DNA of 53,919 bases from Actinomycetes bacterium (GTDB lineage Bacteria > Actinomycetota > Acidimicrobiia > Acidimicrobiales > RAAP-2). Shown in pieces: positions 50,757-53,919 of this stretch. The stretch lies in contig JAJYSU010000010.1 of assembly GCA_021793395.1 (NCBI GenBank), forward strand, positions 1-53,919. Direction: 5' to 3'. Under the pieces are notes generated by a model. The model worked only from the letters and a program-made list of their open reading frames with translations. It had not been told where the DNA came from and ran no database searches. Within the stretch, counting starts at the first letter, position 1. The number at the start of each line of letters is the position of its first letter. Made by a program: the position numbers and the translations under genes.

Positions 50757-51632
50757 CTAGCCCAACGCCAGTACGCTGCGCACGGTCACGTAGCAGGCCA
50801 CCAGTATCACGAGGACGATGAAGCCCTGGTTGAGTCGGCGCGCCGGAACGCGGCCGGCGATGAGGTTGCCCACCATGGCGGCGGCCATAGCGGTCAGCGC
50901 GAAGGGCACCAGGATCGAGGCGTCGACGCCGTGGACCCCGTGGCGCTCGGCGATGGCGAAGCCACTACTGATGGCGATGATGAGCAGTGAGGTTCCCACC
51001 GCCTCGGCGAGTCCGAGGCCGAGAATGAGCACCAGGCTCGGCACGACAATGAAGCCGCCGCCCACGCCGAGGAAGCCGGTGAGAAATCCGACGCCGACGC
51101 CGACGGCGGCGACGAGGACGGGCCGGCCCGCGCGCGTGGCGGCAATAGCCTCCTCGACGTCGACGACCTCCTCGACGACGCGGTCCTCCAGGGTCACTAA
51201 CTCTCCGAGGAGGTCGGGCGAGGGGACGGGTACCGGTACCGGCCGCGTCGCGGGCAGGGCCGGCGCGCGCCGATCACGGCGGATCATCATGGTGGCGACG
51301 ACGAACATGAGCCCCGCGAAGAGCAGGAGCAGCACCTCGGGATTGATGCGACGGTTCAGCGCGGTGCCGGCCAGCGACCCGACGATGCTCACCACGCCGA
51401 CCGTCAGTCCCACGGGCCAGCGCACGCGCCCCGCCCGGGCGTGGGCGATCATGCCGAACAGGGCGCTCAGACCCACGATGAGCAGCGACGCGCCGGTGGC
51501 GTGCTTGGCGCTGACTCCGAGCGCGTACACCAGGGCGGGCACGGTAAGGATCGATCCGCCACCGCCGAGTGCCCCCAGCGAGAGGCCGATCGCGAGGCCG
51601 AGAACAGCGGACAGCACGACGTCGGCGCTCAT
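50757..51632 (-). CDS. TauE/SafE family anion exporter
   Basis: 291 residues with about eight membrane helices in two halves. Each half opens with a glycine-rich motif: G-A-L-G-G-G-G-S-I-L-T-V-P and G-F-L-G-V-G-G-G-F-I-V-V-P. A charged loop of about 50 residues with a Glu/Val-rich stretch separates them. Family members move sulfite, sulfoacetate, taurine-derived sulfonates or other organic anions out of the cell. It is divergent from a GntR-type regulator, whose likely operator lies between them, so the regulator probably controls this exporter. Confidence 0.88.
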   Translation of the reverse strand: MSADVVLSAVLGLAIGLSLGALGGGGSILTVPALVYALGVSAKHATGASLLIVGLSALFGMIAHARAGRVRWPVGLTVGVVSIVGSLAGTALNRRINPEVLLLLFAGLMFVVATMMIRRDRRAPALPATRPVPVPVPSPDLLGELVTLEDRVVEEVVDVEEAIAATRAGRPVLVAAVGVGVGFLTGFLGVGGGFIVVPSLVLILGLGLAEAVGTSLLIIAISSGFAIAERHGVHGVDASILVPFALTAMAAAMVGNLIAGRVPARRLNQGFIVLVILVACYVTVRSVLALG

Positions 51633-51721
51633 CGGAGTCGCCGAGGGGTTGCGTGCACTAACCGGACCTGGACCATGGGAACCTTCACCTCATTCGCCTC
51701 GTGCTTTTACACAGAATATTC

Positions 51722-51737
51722 TAATGTAGGTACATTA
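51722..51737. promoter_or_regulatory. GntR-type operator between exporter and regulator
   Basis: TAATGTAGGTACATTA is a perfect 7-bp inverted repeat with a GG centre, in an AT-rich patch 45 bp before the GntR ATG and about 90 bp before the TauE ATG. Palindromes of this size and position are typical of HutC-type GntR sites. Confidence 0.65.
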
Positions 51738-51782
51738 CCACGTCGGACGTCATGGGACGTAGGGTGAAAGGGAAGGAGGATC

Positions 51783-52616
51783 ATGAGTGACGCACCACGA
51801 CGCGAGGAATTGGACCGCACCAGCGCGCTGCCCTTGTGGGCGCAGCTGCGCGACCGGCTGTCGGCGCGCCTGGACGCGGGAGAGTTCGTCGCCGAGTTCC
51901 CCGCCGAGATGGACCTGGCCGCGCAGTACGCGGTGAGCCGCAACACCGTTCGTGAAGCCATGCGCCGACTCCGCGCCGACGGCGTGGTCGTCGCCGAGCG
52001 CGGACGGCGACCACGCCTGGCGACCTCGTTGGAGATTGAGCAGCCCCTGGGCGCCATGTACAGCCTCTTCGCGTCGGTGGAGGCCGCCGGACTCGAGCAG
52101 CACAGTGTCGTGCGCGCGGCCGACCTGCGCGTCGACGCGGAGGCCGCCACCCGACTGGGCCGCGACGCCGCGGCATCGCTGTTCTACCTCGAGCGGGTGC
52201 GCCTGGCGGGGGATCGGCCCCTCGCCCTGGACCGCGTCTGGATGCCGGGTGACGTAGGCGGCGCCCTCGTGGGGGCGGACTTCACCCACACCGCGCTCTA
52301 CGTGGAGCTCTACCAGCGCACGGGCCTGCGCCTGACCGCCGGGCGCGAGTGGGTGCGCGCGGTCGTTCCCTCGCCACAGGACCGGGCGTTGCTCGAACTC
52401 GACCCCGATCAGGCGGCCCTGGCCATCGACCGGTTGGCCCGCGTCCACGAGGACGTGGTCGAGTGGCGTCGCACGCTGATCCGTGGCGACCGCCTCAGCC
52501 TGGTAGCCGAGTTTTCGGCTCGCACGGGGTACCAGTTCGACGCCGCGGCGATGTCGGTGCTCGACCCTTCTTCCGCTTCCGACACCGACGGTGAGGTCGC
52601 CAGCGACGTCGGATGA
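51783..52616 (+). CDS. GntR-family (HutC-type) transcription regulator
   Basis: 277 residues: an N-terminal winged helix (about 12-80; P-L-W-A-Q-L-R-D-R-L then S-R-N-T-V-R-E-A-M-R-R-L, the recognition helix) and a C-terminal UTRA effector domain (about 95-250; L-x-R-V-R-L-A-G-D-R-P-L-A-L-D-R-V-W). The UTRA domain binds a small metabolite that releases the repressor. The tail of about 20 residues is acidic and Ser/Asp-rich. ATG 51783 follows GGAAGGAGG. The palindrome just upstream suggests autoregulation and joint control with the divergent TauE gene. Confidence 0.88.
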   Translation: MSDAPRREELDRTSALPLWAQLRDRLSARLDAGEFVAEFPAEMDLAAQYAVSRNTVREAMRRLRADGVVVAERGRRPRLATSLEIEQPLGAMYSLFASVEAAGLEQHSVVRAADLRVDAEAATRLGRDAAASLFYLERVRLAGDRPLALDRVWMPGDVGGALVGADFTHTALYVELYQRTGLRLTAGREWVRAVVPSPQDRALLELDPDQAALAIDRLARVHEDVVEWRRTLIRGDRLSLVAEFSARTGYQFDAAAMSVLDPSSASDTDGEVASDVG

Positions 52617-52635
52617 GCGACCGCGAGCCCTGTCG

Positions 52636-53919
52636 TCAGTGGAGCGCGGGACCGGGCGCCGAGGTGTCCACCGCCGAGGTGCTCGTCGGCGACGTGCTGA
52701 CGGCGCCCGAGCGCAGCGTCAAGCCGGTGAGCACCGCCCCGAGAACGAAGATGGCCGCGGTGTCGCGAAAGACGACGGTGTAGCTGTGCACGGCGGCGAG
52801 CGCGAGAGCGTGACGCGACGGGACGCGGCCCACCAGAAAGCTCGTCACGGCACTGGCCGCGAGGGTGTTGAGAAGGGCCGTACCCACCGAGCCGCCGATC
52901 TGCTGGGACGTGTTGACCAGGGCGGAGGCCACGCCGGCGTCGTGGTCGGCCACGCCGTAAGTGGCGACGTTGACCGCGGGGGCGAAGATGAGACCGACGC
53001 CCAGTCCTACGACCACGAGGGGGCCGAGGATATCGCTCGCGTAGGAGCTGGTCACGCCGAGGTGAGTCATCCACACCAGCCCCGCGGCGGCGACCAGCAT
53101 GCCCAGAGGCACCAGGGGTCGCGGTCCGAGTCGCGGCATCAGCACGACGTTCGAGAGCTGGGCGGTGATCGAGAGCGCCACGATCATGGGCAGGAAGGCC
53201 ACGCCGGTCAGTACCGCGCTGTAGCCCAGCGTGGTCTGTAGGTAGTAGGTGAGAAAGAGGAACACGCCGAACATGCCCGCCCCCGCGATGAGCATGGCGA
53301 CCAGCGCCCCGCCGCGGTTGCGATCGGACACCACGCGAAGCGGCAGGAGTGGAAACGACGCGGCACGCTGGACGACGACGAAGAGACCGAGAAGTACCGC
53401 CGCGGCGGCGAAGCTGCCCAGGGTGTACGCGTCGTGCCACGAGGTGGTCTCCACGTGAGCGAAGCCGTAGACCAGCGCGAAGAGCCCCGCGGTGCCGGTG
53501 AGGACACCCCACCAGTCGAGCGGGTCGTGGTCCACGGCGCGGTCGCGGTGCAGCAGAGCGACCGAACCAGTGACGGCGAACGCGGCGAAGAAGAGATTCA
53601 CGAGTAGGGTCCAGCGCCACGACGCGTACGTGGTCAGGGCGCCGCCGAGCAGCAGGCCGAGTGCGCCACCGGCCCCGGCGACCGCACCGTAGATGGCGAA
53701 GGCGCGACCTCGCTCGGCGGGATCGGTGAAGGTGGTCGTGAGCAGGGCCAGCACCGCGGGCGCCAGCAGTGCCCCAAAGGCTCCCTGTACCGTGCGCGCG
53801 ACGACCAGCATTGTGAAGTTGACCGACGCCGCACCGAGAGCCGAGGCACCGGCGAAGCCGATCAGCCCGATGATCAACGCGTTACGTCGACCCAGGTAGT
53901 CCGAGATGCGCCCAGATCG
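52636..53919 (-). CDS. MFS drug exporter, 5' partial
   Basis: The frame runs off the right edge, so the N-terminal helices are missing. It opens in motif A (G-R-I-S-D-Y-L-G-R-R-N), then goes through A-R-T-V-Q-G-A-F-G-A-L and G-G-A-L-G-L-L-L-G-G (motif C), and keeps the long 14-TM layout with 11-12 helices in view. This is a DHA2-type drug exporter, similar in kind to the one at 16343-17845 but clearly distinct in sequence. The C-terminal tail is Ser/Thr/Pro-rich. It converges on the GntR gene with a 19-bp gap. Confidence 0.85.
   Translation of the reverse strand, partial: RSGRISDYLGRRNALIIGLIGFAGASALGAASVNFTMLVVARTVQGAFGALLAPAVLALLTTTFTDPAERGRAFAIYGAVAGAGGALGLLLGGALTTYASWRWTLLVNLFFAAFAVTGSVALLHRDRAVDHDPLDWWGVLTGTAGLFALVYGFAHVETTSWHDAYTLGSFAAAAVLLGLFVVVQRAASFPLLPLRVVSDRNRGGALVAMLIAGAGMFGVFLFLTYYLQTTLGYSAVLTGVAFLPMIVALSITAQLSNVVLMPRLGPRPLVPLGMLVAAAGLVWMTHLGVTSSYASDILGPLVVVGLGVGLIFAPAVNVATYGVADHDAGVASALVNTSQQIGGSVGTALLNTLAASAVTSFLVGRVPSRHALALAAVHSYTVVFRDTAAIFVLGAVLTGLTLRSGAVSTSPTSTSAVDTSAPGPALH

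Noticed and set aside
1..53919. CRISPR array, tRNA or rRNA genes
   Set aside because: No regularly spaced repeats and no tRNA-like T-arm or anticodon patterns found by eye; a tRNA search program would settle this.

Overview
The window comes from a high-GC actinobacterium, most likely an acid-adapted member of the Acidimicrobiia or a related deep actinobacterial lineage. This placement is inference from gene content: a fungal-type proton-exporting P-type ATPase, an acid-protease-like S53 peptidase, a sulfide:quinone oxidoreductase, an FTR1 iron permease behind a DtxR/IdeR-type iron box, a class F sortase, several secreted Cys-rich or Ig-like proteins, and start regions with a -10-like hexamer only 7-9 nt before the ATG. 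Spacers are unusually long (0.5-1 kb in several places), and no tRNA, rRNA or CRISPR array was seen.

Layout. 1-5.6 kb: the end of an Ig-like repeat surface protein with a sortase-type C-terminus, its class F sortase, a CAP-like secreted protein behind a palindrome and 11-bp-spaced direct repeats, and a MaoC hydratase. 6.5-16.4 kb: proton ATPase, DUF2079 membrane protein, a small membrane protein, a decayed secreted-protein gene, S53 peptidase, a DUF1906/GH25-like secreted protein with a 3' frameshift, MscS channel and UppS. 16.3-25.8 kb: MFS exporter, paired M16 peptidases, LCP cell-wall ligase and a fused indolepyruvate ferredoxin oxidoreductase. 26.2-32.9 kb: a compact module in which two SGNH-hydrolase paralogues bracket a translationally coupled run of phosphosulfolactate-synthase-like (ComA), VOC, acyl-AMP ligase and acyltransferase-3 genes, plus a histidine phosphatase. 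33-43.4 kb: aldo-keto reductase, LapA-like, ParA-like, PrpB-like lyase, SQR, a DUF5666-like repeat protein, FTR1 plus an atypical DtxR regulator, and a third SGNH hydrolase. 43.4-47.1 kb: a SWIM/SNF2 helicase broken by frameshifts and an in-frame stop, and a 5'-truncated LivF ATPase. 47.2-50.5 kb: a lower-GC segment with a transposase-like remnant, a CtpE-like P-type ATPase and a free-standing ClpX-type zinc finger. 50.7-53.9 kb: TauE/SafE exporter, GntR/UTRA regulator with a palindromic operator, and an MFS exporter running off the end.

The most promising candidate for something undescribed is the ComA-VOC-ligase-acyltransferase module. ComA joins sulfite to PEP, so the neighbouring ligase and membrane acyltransferase suggest an acylated sulfolactate-type or related conjugate. 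The 5' part of comA and its leader are markedly AT-rich (about 40-50% GC by hand count) and switch to about 70% GC within the gene. Second is an iron locus whose DtxR-family protein has lost the primary metal ligands. Third is a cluster of broken genes that could reflect real decay or assembly errors.
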